Shown one piece after another: positions 10,668-21,954 of a stretch of 64,000 nt of DNA. Source of the stretch: Beroe forskalii (lineage: Eukaryota; Ctenophora; Nuda; Beroida; Beroidae); contig WFMF01000071.1 of the NCBI GenBank assembly GCA_011033025.1, positions 124,001 to 188,000 on the forward strand. Direction: 5' to 3'. Position 1 is the stretch's first letter; every line of letters starts with the position of its first letter. Under the pieces are notes generated by a model. That model saw only the letters and a list, made by a program, of their open reading frames with translations, had not been told where the DNA came from and did not search any database. The position numbers and the translations under genes are program-made.

Positions 10668-11177
10668 TCTGGGTAAATTGAGCGATCCGTCGAGGCCAGT
10701 ATCACGCCACTATCGCGCCAGAATCAGGCAGTACCACGCCAGTATCGCGCCAGTATCAGGCCTACCTCACGCCGTTATCGCGCCAGTAGCACGCCGTTAT
10801 CGCGCCAGTAGCACGCCAGTAGCACGCCAGTATCGCACCAGTATCACGCCAGTACCGCGCCAGTAGTACGCCAGTATCACGCCAGTGGACACTAGAACTT
10901 ATAGCCAGGACGCCAGTAGCACGCCAGTTTCAGATCATATACTGGCGTGTTACTGGCGTCCTGGCTTAAAGTTAGTTCCGACTGGCGCAATACTGGCGTG
11001 ATACTGGCGCGATACTGGCGTGCTACTGGCGTGCTACTGGCGCGATACTGGCGTGATAACGGCGTGAGGTAGGCCTGATACTGGCGCGATACTGGCGTGG
11101 TACTGGCCTGATACTGGCGCGGTACTTGCGTGATACTGGCGCAATACTGGCCTCGACGGATCGCTCAATTTTTCCCT
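10668..11177. repeat. 510-bp foldback palindrome built of CCAGTATCGCG-type units
   Basis: The left arm starts with TTGAGCGATCCGTCGAGGCC and the right arm ends with its complement. Inside, 10-11-bp units (CCAGTATCACG, CCAGTAGCACG) run one way to about 10928, then their complements run back. The centre is a 12-base loop (10929-10940) flanked by 26-bp arms with one mismatch. Variant units also mirror each other (for example the GGCCTACCTCACGCCG segment), so the whole array was inverted-duplicated rather than formed by chance. Confidence 0.88.
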
Positions 11178-11269
11178 ATCTGTTAACCAGATCTGTATAT
11201 ACTATATTTAAGCTCATCTGAACAATTTGGAACAAACTGAGTGATTTTATTTCAATTTTGCAATATTTT

Positions 11270-11385
11270 AAGGCTTTTTTGGCAAACTTTGGCAAACTAT
11301 GGCAAACTTTGGCAAACACTTTTTTTGGCAAACTCAAAAATTTAGGGATTAATTTGCCAAAGTTTGCCAAAGTTTGCCTTACCCC
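11270..11385. repeat. TTTGGCAAAC / GTTTGCCAAA hairpin block, copy 1
   Basis: Three to four copies of TTTGGCAAACT followed, after AATTTAGGGATTAATT, by the complementary GCCAAAGTTTGCC. It ends in a run of C. A related block lies at 21850-21945, also followed by an 11-bp GTACTCCCG-type array. Confidence 0.85.
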
Positions 11386-11389
11386 CCCC

Positions 11390-11635
11390 CCCCTCCCGTA
11401 GTATAACGGAGTACTCCCGTAGTACTCCCGTGGTACTGCCGGGGTAGTCGCGTAATACTCCTGGGGTACTCCCGGAGGACTCCCGGAGGACTTCCGGGAG
11501 ACTCTCGGAGTACTCCCGGGGTACTCCCGTAGTACTCCATTAGTACTCCCAGGGTACTCCCGGGGTACTCCCGTAGTACTCCATTAGTACTCCCAGGGTA
11601 CTCCCGGGGTACTCCCGTCCCAGTGACAGAACCCT
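11390..11635. repeat. 11-bp tandem array (CTCCCGTAGTA type), array 1
   Basis: Degenerate 11-bp units such as CTCCCGTAGTA and CTCCCGGGGTA. Similar arrays lie at 13497-13825, 14914-15255 and, on the opposite strand, 21955-22045. Translations of these arrays give 11-residue periodic frames that are not genes. Confidence 0.92.
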
Positions 11636-11639
11636 GCTG

Positions 11640-12880
11640 ATCTGCCACGCTCAGCGTGGCGAGATGTCAGCGTCTCGAGACGTGATTTTGGTGAAAAATT
11701 GGCCATAAAATTGCATAAATTGACCATGACTTTCTATAAAATTAAATTGATGTTTCTGAAAACTATCATAAATCATAGACGCATTAAATATGCGGTTGAA
11801 TGAATATTCAGGCCGCCAAATATAACTCGTGCTGATAACCAATTTGAACGCATTCAACCAATTTGAAAGCATGCAATCATGACTCAGCTTCAAGGCTCGG
11901 CTATGGTATCGATACTTCAGCGGCAAGCACAAGCAGAAATCAATCTGAAGTGAAGACGTAAGGAAAATCATGTCTCTGAGCTAAGAAATGCTAAATAATT
12001 ATTTCAGAGGGCAGACGTGATGTGAAATCACGTCTTCGCGCTGAGCGTGGCGAAATACTGATCTGAGCGCGAAGACGTGATCTGAAAATCACGTCTCTGA
12101 TCCGAGTGGTATTCCGGTTGCCTGTTTCTATTTTGTTACTACCACATGTTCGTTCAATAGGCACTTTTGTATCACCAATACTACATTCTAGTCTATAATA
12201 ATTACATCAGTACGTCACATTAAAGAGCTCTCCAGTCGTGTAAAATGTTAGTTCATGATATTTGACATGAATAAGAGGTGTTCTGTCATTTCAGATGTGC
12301 GTCTGATAGATATGTTATCTTTTGTTGTGTGTACCTACGCTAAGTCAGGACAGGACTCGGACTAAAAGATTAGAGTCCTGATCGAACAACCCAAGCACGG
12401 GGACTCGGGACAATTACAATTTAGAGCTCGACCGAACCCAGCACCCCGTGCTCCGACTCCTGGATTGGAGTATGGCTATTTTGCGACTTTCTATTTCTGC
12501 TTTGACTTTTCACCTTTTCAGTCTGTGAAACCTATATACTTTCTAAGTGCTATACTCGCTAAATGGCCGATTGGAACTGACAGCAGGTGTAGCTTAAGTT
12601 TCATTCAAATAGTTCACGTTTCATGAAATTCCATATTACAAAGACCTCTTTAATTAATGGCTAATCTCCATTTATGTGGTAAGGAGAGGATTTGGCAACG
12701 CAGGTATTGACCATATTATCTCTTTCTTTTTCCTACTCAAATACTATCTATAATATAAATCTTATTAGGTTCACAGATCAATTTCTGCCGATTTAGCTCA
12801 TAGCTATTTCACAGTTTAACAGTATGATCGGAACTCACTATCTTTTTGACCTTTATTTAGCCGGCCTTTTTTAGTTTTTA
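11640..12880. other. Non-coding stretch with two small hairpins
   Basis: No gene seen. Two short hairpins AGACGTGAT...ATCACGTCT occur at 12013-12035 and 12073-12096 next to GCTGAGCGTGGCG, which also appears near 11647. The rest has no structure I can support. Confidence 0.6.
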
Positions 12881-12882
12881 CC

Positions 12883-12965
12883 GACCCAACGGTCAAAAAT
12901 CGAAGTATTTTTGAACCATATCATTGATATGGTTCAAAAATACTTCGATTTTTGACCGTTGGGTC
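12883..12965. repeat. Perfect 83-bp palindrome (41-bp arms, 1-base spacer)
   Basis: Starts GACCCAACGGTCAAAAATCG and ends with its exact complement. Both 41-base arms match without mismatch around a single T. It would extrude a near-ideal cruciform. Confidence 0.95.
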
Positions 12966-13496
12966 CTTTGGAGCAAAATTTATCAAGCAGTTGGCAATGA
13001 AGAATATTTGCTCGAAAATAGCCACAAAAACCATCTTATTTTGAGTAAATTGCAGCAAATAAACCCAAGTAACGGTCTGACATCAATATTTAGGACTTAG
13101 GTATTATCTGTGTAATGTAAATTCATTTTTTGTACTGAACTCAAATCCACTTGACAGGCATTACATTATAATGACGGTCAAATGAATTTAACAGTACAGA
13201 AGCCTAATAGTAAAAGTTTCTTCGGACCGGAATCAACTGCCCCACTTTAAGTATACGTTTTTTACTTATTAGGGAGTCGTTCCAAGTTTCATTAGTAAGG
13301 TTCTTAGCCCTTAGGTCCATCAACCGTCGACGATCGACAATTAAACGTGCAACCCGAATTTTCAATGTTAACTATTGTGATCAGACATGATATGCCAAAA
13401 ATTCAAAGTTGAATAATAAATGTTTTCTAGAGAGACGTGATCGGTGCTTCCTAGTCCTGAAATTTGAGATCGGCGAGTTGTTCTGTGTTCTGTCAC
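12966..13496. other. Non-coding stretch
   Basis: AT-rich sequence without recognisable gene, RNA or repeat. Confidence 0.5.
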
Positions 13497-13825
13497 TAGG
13501 ACTCTCAGGGTACTGCCGGGGTACTGCCGGGGTACTCCCGTAATACTCCTGGGGTACTCCCGTAATACTCCTGGGGTACTCCCGTGGTACTCCCGTGGCA
13601 CTCCCGGGGTACTCCCGTGGTACTCCCGGGGTACTCCCGTGGTAATCCCGGGGTACTCCCGTGGTAATCCCGGGGTACTCCCGAGGTCCTCCCGTGGTAC
13701 TTCAGAGGAACTCCCGTGGTACTCTCTTGGTACTTCCGGGGTACTCCAGTAGGACTCCCGTGGTAACCCCGGAGTACTCCCGTAGTACTCTCGTAGTACT
13801 CCCGTAGTACTCCCGTAGTCCCAGT
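13497..13825. repeat. 11-bp tandem array, array 2
   Basis: About 30 degenerate 11-bp units (TACTCCCGTGG, TACTCCCGGGG). Long open frames on the minus strand here are periodic (33 bp = 11 residues) and not genes. Confidence 0.93.
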
Positions 13826-14786
13826 GGCATAATGTAGGGAATGAGGGAATGGCAAGCCCAGCCAAATTTTGAGACAGAATCTGTGAAATCGGACTCAAAA
13901 AGCCAAATTCATGGAAAATTGAGTTAATATTTTTTTGTATTTAAGTGGTTGTTCGATTTTACGCCGCGCACTGTGACTCATCGACTTCGAAGAAATAATT
14001 TTATAAAGGAGCAGCCTTTTGCGCTAAATTTGCAATTAGGGGAACGCCGCGCTTCCCGGACCAGCCGTTAAATTCCCAGCCCAGCTGGCTGGTTCGGGAA
14101 TGTAAGTGGCTGGCTGGGGAATCTACAGATTCCTCAAAATCCTGACATATGATAAACTTACCGAGGGTGTGGGCTGACTAGTTTAGTGATCTTTTTGTGA
14201 CCTTTTTTATACGCCAGTCTAAAATTTAGGCCGTTCAAGGAAATATAAAGGTTTTTGCGATTGATTGAAGACCCTGCTTACCAAGCAGCTTCAAATAACC
14301 GCTTCCCAACCTAGCTGCCACACTCCAAATGTAGCCAGACACTCCTAAAATCCGCTACCATTGCTTGTCAATACCGCCAGGAACTAATCGTATCATTTTT
14401 TGTCATTAACTCAACAGTGTGAAATTTATAGCTCAAACGAGCAGTGCAACATAGCAACATGATTATTTGAGTAGATCCCACTATATATTTAGAAAATTTA
14501 GGCCGTAGGATCACTATTTGCTATAAGAAAACTGAAGATGAGCTGCGAAAAAGAAAATTTTAAATTTGACTATAGTGGGGCTTGAACCACAGACCTCATG
14601 CGCGACGTCGGTGTGATGAAGGCAGGGAGTTAACAGGCCTGCGCTAAATTCCCATAGAACAATGTGTAATTATTGCGTAACTATTCGTAAAATTTGTTAC
14701 TGTGTTTCAGTGTTTCAGTGTTTTATTGTGATATTGATTGAAGATCCTACATCAATTATCAAAGAATAGTCAAATTTGGCAAGCCT
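13826..14786. other. Non-coding stretch with a possible tRNA-like piece
   Basis: No gene seen. On the minus strand 14578-14606 reads AGGTCTGTGGTTCAAGCCCC, which resembles a pol III B box; a full tRNA fold is not convincing. CCTAGCTGCCACACTCCAAA near 14310 is repeated near 24601, before the SINE-like unit, which suggests a related dispersed repeat. Confidence 0.35.
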
Positions 14787-14912
14787 TCTTCACATTTTAA
14801 TGATTTCGAGACATGGCACGTAGTCTAAGATTTTAGAGACGCCACCAGACAGAAAAAGCCATTTCTCTTTAAATCCTCATTCCCAGCCACTTTTAAAAAT
14901 TATTCCACTGGG
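14787..14912. repeat. Dispersed repeat, copy 1
   Basis: About 125 bp (TTTTAGAGACGCCACCAGAC ... ATTCCACTGGG) related in the same orientation to 25917-26052. Short, AT-rich, non-coding. Confidence 0.75.
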
Positions 14913-14913
14913 C

Positions 14914-15255
14914 CCGTAGTACTCCCGGGGTACTCCCGTAGGACTCCCGAGGTACTTTCGTGGTACTCCCGTAGTACTCCCGTGGTACTCTAGTAGTACT
15001 CCCGTAGTACTCCCGGGGTACTCCCGAGGTACTCCCGATGTACTCACGTGGTACTCTCGGGGTACTCCCGGGGTACTTCAGAGGAACTCCCGGGATACTC
15101 CCGGGGTACTCACGTGGTACTCCCGGGGTACTCCCGTGGTACTCTCGTGGCACTCCCGGCGTACTCCCGTAGGACTCCTGGGGGACTCTCGGAGTACTCT
15201 TGGAGTACTCCCGGAGTGCTCCCGGAGGACTCACAGAAGTCTCCCGCTCCCGCAG
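14914..15255. repeat. 11-bp tandem array, array 3
   Basis: Same 11-bp unit family as arrays 1 and 2. It abuts the dispersed repeat ending at 14912. Confidence 0.92.
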
Positions 15256-15904
15256 TAAGTCGCTCGTATAACCCAATAACGAAATGGCAGATTTTTCGTT
15301 AAAAAATCAATATGTCAAATATTTCAATATTTCAAAATTTACACCTTAGTATTCAACAACGTGTCATGAGGCAATCTAATAGAACTGATCAATACTTGCA
15401 CGTGCAGTATCCGAATTCCCGTAGAAACAGCACCCCTTCCCCTCTCATTCATCTCCCCTTCCCCTTTTGCTTCTCTTGATAAGTTAAAAATCTCTTGGAA
15501 AGGTCGAATTTTATTCTGTCCAGCAGGCGGTGGCATATAGTTCACGTACAACTTTCAAATTAATATTAAGGAGAATAGCAGGCTAGTAATTGATATCACG
15601 TCACACTACATCAATGACATTGAAAGGGGTACCCTTTTCAGAGTTTGGCTCGTACAGAATCTTCCCCACTCACTGAAGCTTGATGTCCAAGCTGCTGACT
15701 GATTGACGGAATATTGCAGGTAATGATTTATTAGGAGGTGCTGTATAACAGATAGGACGTGTGATGCTTGGAACTATCGTTACTGTCAGAATAGAGATGG
15801 AGTTTGTCTATCAGCATATATTCTTTAGATTTTCCTTCATTGTGTTATTTGGTGGCTCAAATCTGTAGTATGTTGACTGAATATAGTGCCTTCCCGAAGT
15901 CCAT
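15256..15904. other. Non-coding stretch
   Basis: No gene, RNA or repeat recognised between the 11-bp array and the palindrome. Confidence 0.5.
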
Positions 15905-15981
15905 GGGTTCTGAGCTGTCCCGAGGACGTTGAAATAGCAGCGAAGCTGCTATTTCAACGTCCTCGGGACAGCTCAGAACCC
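15905..15981. repeat. Perfect 77-bp palindrome (37-bp arms, GAA loop)
   Basis: Starts GGGTTCTGAGCTGTCCCGAG. The 37-base arms are exactly complementary around a three-base loop. Unrelated in sequence to the palindrome at 12883. Confidence 0.95.
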
Positions 15982-16506
15982 TGTCATTTTTACTGTCACA
16001 ATTAGAGTATCTTTTCATTTTACGGTGCTTCTCCTTGATAATACATACTTTGAGTGACATGACTGGAAATTTTCCATGCCTTATTATGAATGATATCTAT
16101 TTTGTTTGGTTAGTTACAGTGAATTGTACCACCTCAGATCACTGTTGTCAACTGTTTTCATTTCGAACCGAGAGGTCCGAGACTTTCTGCTTAACTAATG
16201 GAATGTTTTGCTCGTACCGAAATTGTTGACCAGTTAATAAAATCAAATATTCGGTACTTGTTCATCATTCTTGTTGCTTAATAAATGAACTCCATAATTT
16301 GCCTCATTGTACTTGTCTGCTATTTCAGCTTTCATTAAAGAATTCAAGAAATACACCCATCTTCATGTTTTGGTGAACGGCGAGCTATCCTTTGACATTC
16401 TGATGTTGGATGTGTTGGGCGATGGCTGTGAAAAATTGGCGGGAATTTCATTATGTGGCAATTCGGTACCAATTTAGGGATGTTGATCTTTCAGAAACCA
16501 TAAGGA

Positions 16507-16781
16507 ACTATGGTCAAAAATGACAAAAAGTTTGATTTTGAGCATGTTCCCACCAACAGATTTTCCTGAAATTTTGCAGGGATGTTCATTTCATCATTAT
16601 CTTTCAGAAACCTTAAAAAATTGGGGTCTATGTGCTAATTTTCGATATTAGGTCAAACGCAAGGAAATACCGACGAAAATGGTTCAAAAATGACAAAAGT
16701 CGATTCTGGAGCATGTTCCCACCAACAGATTTTCCTGAAATTTTGCAGGGATGTTCATTTCATCATTATCTTTCAGAAACC
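16507..16781. repeat. Two-copy direct repeat of about 100 bp, 177 bp apart
   Basis: The segment with GAGCATGTTCCCACCAACAG and TTTGCAGGGATGTTCATTTC occurs at about 16537-16614 and 16710-16781, with diverged sequence between. Confidence 0.85.
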
Positions 16782-16799
16782 AAAAACCATTTCAGTCTA

Positions 16800-18511
16800 A
16801 TTTATAGAAATAGATGGTTTTATACTCATCACTAGTAAAATTTGAAAAAGTGATTCCATGTTAAATTGTCCTAATGTCTGTTTTATGTGATTGTGTCTGC
16901 GAAATTTGTTTAATATTAATTGTCATTAATCTAGGGAATGTTTAAACAAAGCTGAAGCTTCAAGCTGTTAAGAATTTTCTAAAATTGATTTTTCATCATC
17001 AAGGTGGTATAAATTGATTTTTCCATATTTTGTGGTCAAGAAATTATGTGATTGTAGGAGAGCCTACCAAAATGATTTAAAATTGATACTATCCATTATG
17101 CCTGAAATTAAAGACTAATTGATGCTTGGAAGATACTTACTAAGAATAATTTCTTTTTGTTAGAATAGTATATGCAGCTATTTACAGATTTCCTATTTTT
17201 GCTGAAAATCGGAACCCATTTCTCTCTGGATAAGTATATTGCACCTCCTTGCATAGATAAGAGTATGACCAATCATTTGGAACCTGTCTTAAAGCAGTGC
17301 CGAGTTGTCCAGTGTGATCCTTCATGAGTATCAAATGTTTCTAAATAGTGTCATATATGACACTTTTGTGCAAACTGTTAAATAGAGTCATTTTGCTATT
17401 TATTTTCATCTAGGCGTGTAAAATTTTGTTGAATAAGGTTCAGTACTGAATAAACTTACATACTGGGCAATTTTTAAGCTCATTCCAATTTAAATCATAT
17501 CTATTATAAGGCAAAATATATAGTGAACTACGATCATTTTCTTTAATTCTTCGAATAACAACTATAAAACAAACTGACAGCCATCCAGCATGGTTCCAAT
17601 GAATAGTTAACCAACTTTGTATGTTATTGTAATCATTTTTCGATGCTTACAGCTATTATTGATCCAACAGCAGGTTAATTTTTACAAAAGTGTCAAATAT
17701 GACACTTTTTTGAAACAAATTGACTTAAATGTCTCGTTATAAGACTTTTCAGGTGATAATTGTTGAATATTATTTGTAACATCCTAGGTTTTGATTTGGG
17801 GATTCATTACAGAATCTAAACAATTTTCTTAGCCTTCCTGATAAGAAAAAGTGATTTGAGCCTTCAGAAAATTTGCCATATCAATCTAGCTATATCTCAG
17901 CCCAGCTTTGCACAGTCTTTATAAGTTTGGTTCTATTTCAAAGCTGCTGTTTCGTAGAAAACGTTAAAATAATATTCAGAGGCTCTCCTAGCAATTTTAC
18001 CAATTAAATTTAAGCTTTTTCAGGTAAAATACCAAATTTTCAGAGGTCTTCATGAAAATTGGCCGATATCTCAATAACATTAGCATGAATGCCTCTATGG
18101 AAGTTTCCAATCGTCTCACAGGGCTCTTGTGGACAACTGATAAGTTTTTCAGAGACACAAATAGATTTTATTGAAAGTTATGGCACTTAAATGATGGTGT
18201 CATTGAAATTGCAAAAAGTGTCATATATGACACTATTTGGACCCTTTCTTCAGGAGGCATTCACAAAAAAGTAGCCATACTGGGTGTAAAATAAGCTATT
18301 GAAGGCATCAAGTATATCCTGAATTGAGCTTGGAAGGAATATTGAGGCTCTCCCACTTTTGGCTTATTTTAACAAACAAACTCCTAAAAAATTTTATTTT
18401 TTCGAAAAATGAAAATTTGGTCATTTTGATGCTTCACTGTGAACAGAGTTGAATGAAAATCAAAGAAAAAATCATTGCTGCTTGAACTTCAAGCCTTCTA
18501 CTACTACTGTA
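16800..18511. other. AT-rich non-coding stretch with three 18-bp palindromes
   Basis: No gene seen. The only structure noted is AGTGTCATATATGACACT at 17347-17364, AGTGTCAAATATGACACT at 17689-17706 and the first form again at 18217-18234. Confidence 0.6.
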
Positions 18512-18688
18512 AGTTGATCCTGTATCTATGAAGCAGCTGATGGGTTTACCACAACATTTTCCTTTGATCATTATACATTGATCGACCTTACTCTCCCCTA
18601 CACGGTAACATGTAGTATTACTAGCCCCCTTGTCCTTCTCATTTTTAATGGATGACATTTCAGGACAAGTTACTGACCTGCCATCCAT
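18434..18688 (-). pseudogene. pol: Truncated Ty3/gypsy protease
   Basis: The first about 58 codons match the protease frame of copy 1 up to CFIDTGST. After position 18512 the frame runs into unrelated sequence, so the enzyme lacks the flap and the rest of the fold. It overlaps the end of gag as in copy 1. Confidence 0.85.
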
Positions 18689-19950
18689 TGTCCGTTTAAA
18701 GGAAGCCTGTGATAATTGCTATCAAAATTGTCCCTGAACTGACTGATTTGAGGGCAATTCCTTTTGAAATGATTACCCCCACATTCCCAGCAACTTACTC
18801 TGTACCGATTATTCCGGCCGTAATTTTCGTAATTATGACGTCTGTCATTACCCCATATTACGGGTCCATAACTACTATGTAAATTATGTCCATAATTTTC
18901 CCACCTATCATTAGCAGGGCCAATTTGCTGAGGATTATTCTGATAAGAATTTGCAAGTCTAGAATAGCCAGCTGAATTTACCCTATCAAAATATGGTCCT
19001 CCACCAAAATTTTGAATCGCATTAATTTCACCAATATTAGAATTATAAGGTGCCTCTATACCCTGACTAATATAATTTTCGTGCGACTCGTCCTGCCTAT
19101 TACCACTTAAAGAGTAGAGGGAATTATCGGCCTCATAATTTTTGGGGGTACTAGTACTCTCAATTGATTTAATACGCTCTGTTTGCGTAGCAATTTTCAC
19201 CGCCTTTTTGTAGTCTCGAATATTGTTCTCGAGAATACGTTCCCTAACACGGGGCTCTGTAGCACCTGAAATCAAAGCATTCAGGCAACTGTCCTCCATG
19301 CTTTGACTGGTGTCGTACCCCGCCCTGCTGGCCAAATCACTGATCCGAAAACAAAACTGTTCCACAGTTTCACCAGTTTTCTGTTTAACAGACAGTAATT
19401 CGGCCCTAGTAGCCGTAGCTTCGAGAGGAGGGAACAACTCATCAGTGTAACGCTTGATGAGGAGGTCAATATCAACCCTCTCGTTATCCCTTAAATCAAG
19501 ACCCTGTAATTTCTCCCAAGTTTGCTCACATTTAACGAAGGAGAGCATGTATAAGTCTAACCTAGTGCCCTGTAGGTTACATAGCAAAACATGTTCCTTA
19601 AACCGTTTGGCAAACCGAGCAAAATTATTACCTGATTCAAATTTAGGAGGTTTTTCAGGCTTAGGGACAATAGGGGCGTGCGTCGGGTGAGGAGCCCGAA
19701 ATGTGTCCTCAAAATTAGGCTGGGGAGCCACCACTATCCTGGCTCTTAATTTAGCCTCCAAAACCTCCAGATCCCCTATTTGCTTCTGCAGTTCTTCTAT
19801 CATGGTTTCTGTGTCAGCAAATTTGGGATCTGATTTATCCAGCCCCGTCAGACTTTCCTTAGCAAACTCCCTTTTGCCCTTTAACATCGCCCTCCTCTCT
19901 ATTGTACTAGCCCAGTTTTCAAAACTAACTTTCACCGAAGGATCCCCCAT
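18670..19950 (-). CDS. gag: Ty3/gypsy gag, complete
   Basis: 426 codons from an ATG shortly after the leader (MGDPSVKVSFENW). Capsid-like central region and the zinc knuckle CWECGGNHFKRNC near the C terminus (CX2CX3HX4C). This copy shows the true gag start missing from copy 1. Compared with copy 1 there are roughly 25 amino-acid differences over the shared region, many near the C terminus. Frame intact, but no functional pol follows. Confidence 0.92.
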   Translation of the reverse strand: MGDPSVKVSFENWASTIERRAMLKGKREFAKESLTGLDKSDPKFADTETMIEELQKQIGDLEVLEAKLRARIVVAPQPNFEDTFRAPHPTHAPIVPKPEKPPKFESGNNFARFAKRFKEHVLLCNLQGTRLDLYMLSFVKCEQTWEKLQGLDLRDNERVDIDLLIKRYTDELFPPLEATATRAELLSVKQKTGETVEQFCFRISDLASRAGYDTSQSMEDSCLNALISGATEPRVRERILENNIRDYKKAVKIATQTERIKSIESTSTPKNYEADNSLYSLSGNRQDESHENYISQGIEAPYNSNIGEINAIQNFGGGPYFDRVNSAGYSRLANSYQNNPQQIGPANDRWENYGHNLHSSYGPVIWGNDRRHNYENYGRNNRYRVSCWECGGNHFKRNCPQISQFRDNFDSNYHRLPLNGQWMAGQ

Positions 19951-20363
19951 GATAATTTAATATCAATACCAGGACGTGTTGATAAAAAGGATAAAGAAGG
20001 AATTCACCACTCACCGTTCCTTATGAATTTTTGACTCGGGGTAAACTGTTGAGAATTTCCTAACGTGTACGTAGTATCAGGGGGGCTACGAACCACTACG
20101 AACAGCTGGATTAATGACTCAGTGACAGTCGAATCCCTCCGAGAATAAGGTTTAGAATTTGATGCTATACGTTCGAAATATTAGGCTATTTAACTCCTAA
20201 TTAACGAAGAAAGGTACTATGCTAGGCAAAATATTAACTAACTCAGAACAAACAGAATCTGCTTCTGAATTCGATGACAGGAGATAAAATTACGTCACTA
20301 CACGAAGCTCACTGTTGTTTCAACTACCATGGCTAAGCTAAGTAACAAGATTTTAGGCAAAAA

Positions 20364-20374
20364 CGAGGCCACCA
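20364..20374 (-). promoter_or_regulatory. Primer-binding site of copy 2
   Basis: Minus strand TGGTGGCCTCG, three bases inside the LTR end. It begins TGG as needed for a tRNA CCA end. Which tRNA is used cannot be told from the window. Confidence 0.6.
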
Positions 20375-20377
20375 ATA

Positions 20378-21162
20378 TGTTGAAAAGGGATTTAGGTCTA
20401 TTTAAATGACTGTGGTCTACGTGGTCTCGAGCGGTCTAAGGGGGCGTACCGAAGTATTTTAGTATTTTAATTCTACTAGAGAAACCAAAGGATACGAGTT
20501 GGATACTTTAGTGAATTTAAAACAACTATAATTTGACAAACGTATTTCGATACTTAATGACGACTAGAATGATGCTGTTTGTGGTTCGGTGTTACTTTTA
20601 CTCGGAGTTATTTAACCAGACTTGAGAACGAATTGAGCCACTGTAAAAACAGAGTAATCACTCAATAATTATCTGGAATGTGATCTCCTTTAATCCCACT
20701 ACTGCGGTGTATAAGTTTCTGTCAAGGCTTGAGGACAAATTGAGCAGTTACTCAATAATTACCTTGACCAACTTCCCGCAGAATATCACTGGCGTAGAAT
20801 TACTACGACAGCATTTCCTTCTGTAACTAAACCAACAGCCTAAGCTCTCGACTAAACTAACTAGCCGCCTTTATACGACACGTTAACAAGCATCATCTTA
20901 TTTTTAACTCCTTATCAAACAAGATAACAACATTTATCTTATTCTCACAAATAGGCTGTCACGCATATTACTTCGTACAATCTATCATGTATTTACTAGT
21001 GACAGGGTAAGATGAATAACAATATTATTATTAAGAAAAGATAAGGCTTATCACGCCCTCATACTCACAAACACGGTGAAAGTATTCCCATTCAAACCTA
21101 TGATAAATCCCGGCCCGTTTATGTACTAAAATGTCCTGGATTATAATATCCTACCTACAACA
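20378..21162 (-). repeat. 5' LTR of Ty3/gypsy copy 2 (785 bp)
   Basis: Same length and ends as the LTR at 6971-7755, in reverse orientation. The TATA-like box is TATAAAGG (20868-20875). Confidence 0.95.
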
Positions 21163-21165
21163 TAA

Positions 21166-21640
21166 CCCATACCTTTCCACTGATAATCCACCCCTATACA
21201 CTTCTAACGCGCCCCAATCAACTCATAACCCATCCCAATCAACTCATAACCCACCCTGACCAACTCAAAACCCACCCCAAGCAACGCATTACCCACCCCG
21301 ACCAACTTCTTACCCACCTCAATCAACCCATAACCCATCGCTTTCCACTCATAACCCACCCCTTTCCACTCATAACCCATTCCTTTCCACTCATAACCCA
21401 CCCCTTTTCACTCGTAACCTAGCCCAATCAACACATATCCCACCCCTTTCCACTTATATCCCACTCCTTTCCACTCATTACCCACCCCTTCACACTCACA
21501 ACCCATCGTTTTCCACTCATAACCCACCCCTTTCCACTCATAACCCCTCCTTTTTCCACTTATGACCCACCCCTTTACACTCATAACCCATCTTTTTCCA
21601 CTCATAACCCATCCTTTTCGACTCATGACTCACCCCTTTC
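21166..21640. repeat. 21-bp tandem array (CACTCATAACCCACCCCTTTC)
   Basis: About 22 degenerate units directly beside the LTR of copy 2. Minus-strand frames with GYEWKGV repeats are artefacts of the 21-bp period. Unit sequence is unrelated to the 21-bp satellite at 7.8-10.7 kb. Confidence 0.93.
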
Positions 21641-21849
21641 CAACCATATCAGCCTATATATTACATTCCTGGTTTAAAATTAATCTTTTATACCAATATA
21701 GATCACCTCGATCCTTTACTCAATGACTAACTGATCCCTTTTTCGTTTCTCTGAATGTTGATAAGTCTATAGATAATACATTGGATTACCATCTGACACT
21801 TATTCAAGTGAAAAAATTCTTACAAATGGTTTGAGAAGTCATGCAATTT

Positions 21850-21945
21850 TTGGCAAACTTTGGCAAATTTTGGCAAATTAATCCCTAAATTTAGGAGTTT
21901 GCCAAAAAAAGTGTTTGCCAAAGTTTGCCAAAGTTTGCCTTTACC
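21850..21945. repeat. TTTGGCAAA / TTTGCCAAA hairpin block, copy 2
   Basis: GGCAAACTTTGGCAAATTTT ... AATCCCTAAATTTAGGAG ... GTTTGCCAAAGTTTGCC. Same parts as 11270-11385, ending in TTTACCCC before an 11-bp array. Confidence 0.85.
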
Positions 21946-21954
21946 CCGCCCCTA

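Larger units (their letters stand above)
18512..21162 (-). mobile_element. Ty3/gypsy copy 2, 5' half only (LTR, leader, gag, start of protease)
   Basis: On the minus strand: 5' LTR (21162-20378), primer-binding site, leader, complete gag, then protease cut just after its DTGST motif at 18512, where unrelated sequence with a short CTA/GTA repeat begins. RT, integrase and 3' LTR are absent. Same family as copy 1: LTRs nearly identical, gag clearly more diverged. Confidence 0.92.

Noticed and set aside
13368..13898. Long minus-strand frames with PREYHGSTPGV-type repeats as a repetitive protein
   Set aside because: They are translations of the 11-bp array (33-bp period) and are open in more than one frame, with no start context or neighbours of a gene.
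21204..21626. GYEWKGV-repeat proteins on the minus strand
   Set aside because: Artefact of a 21-bp array with period divisible by three.
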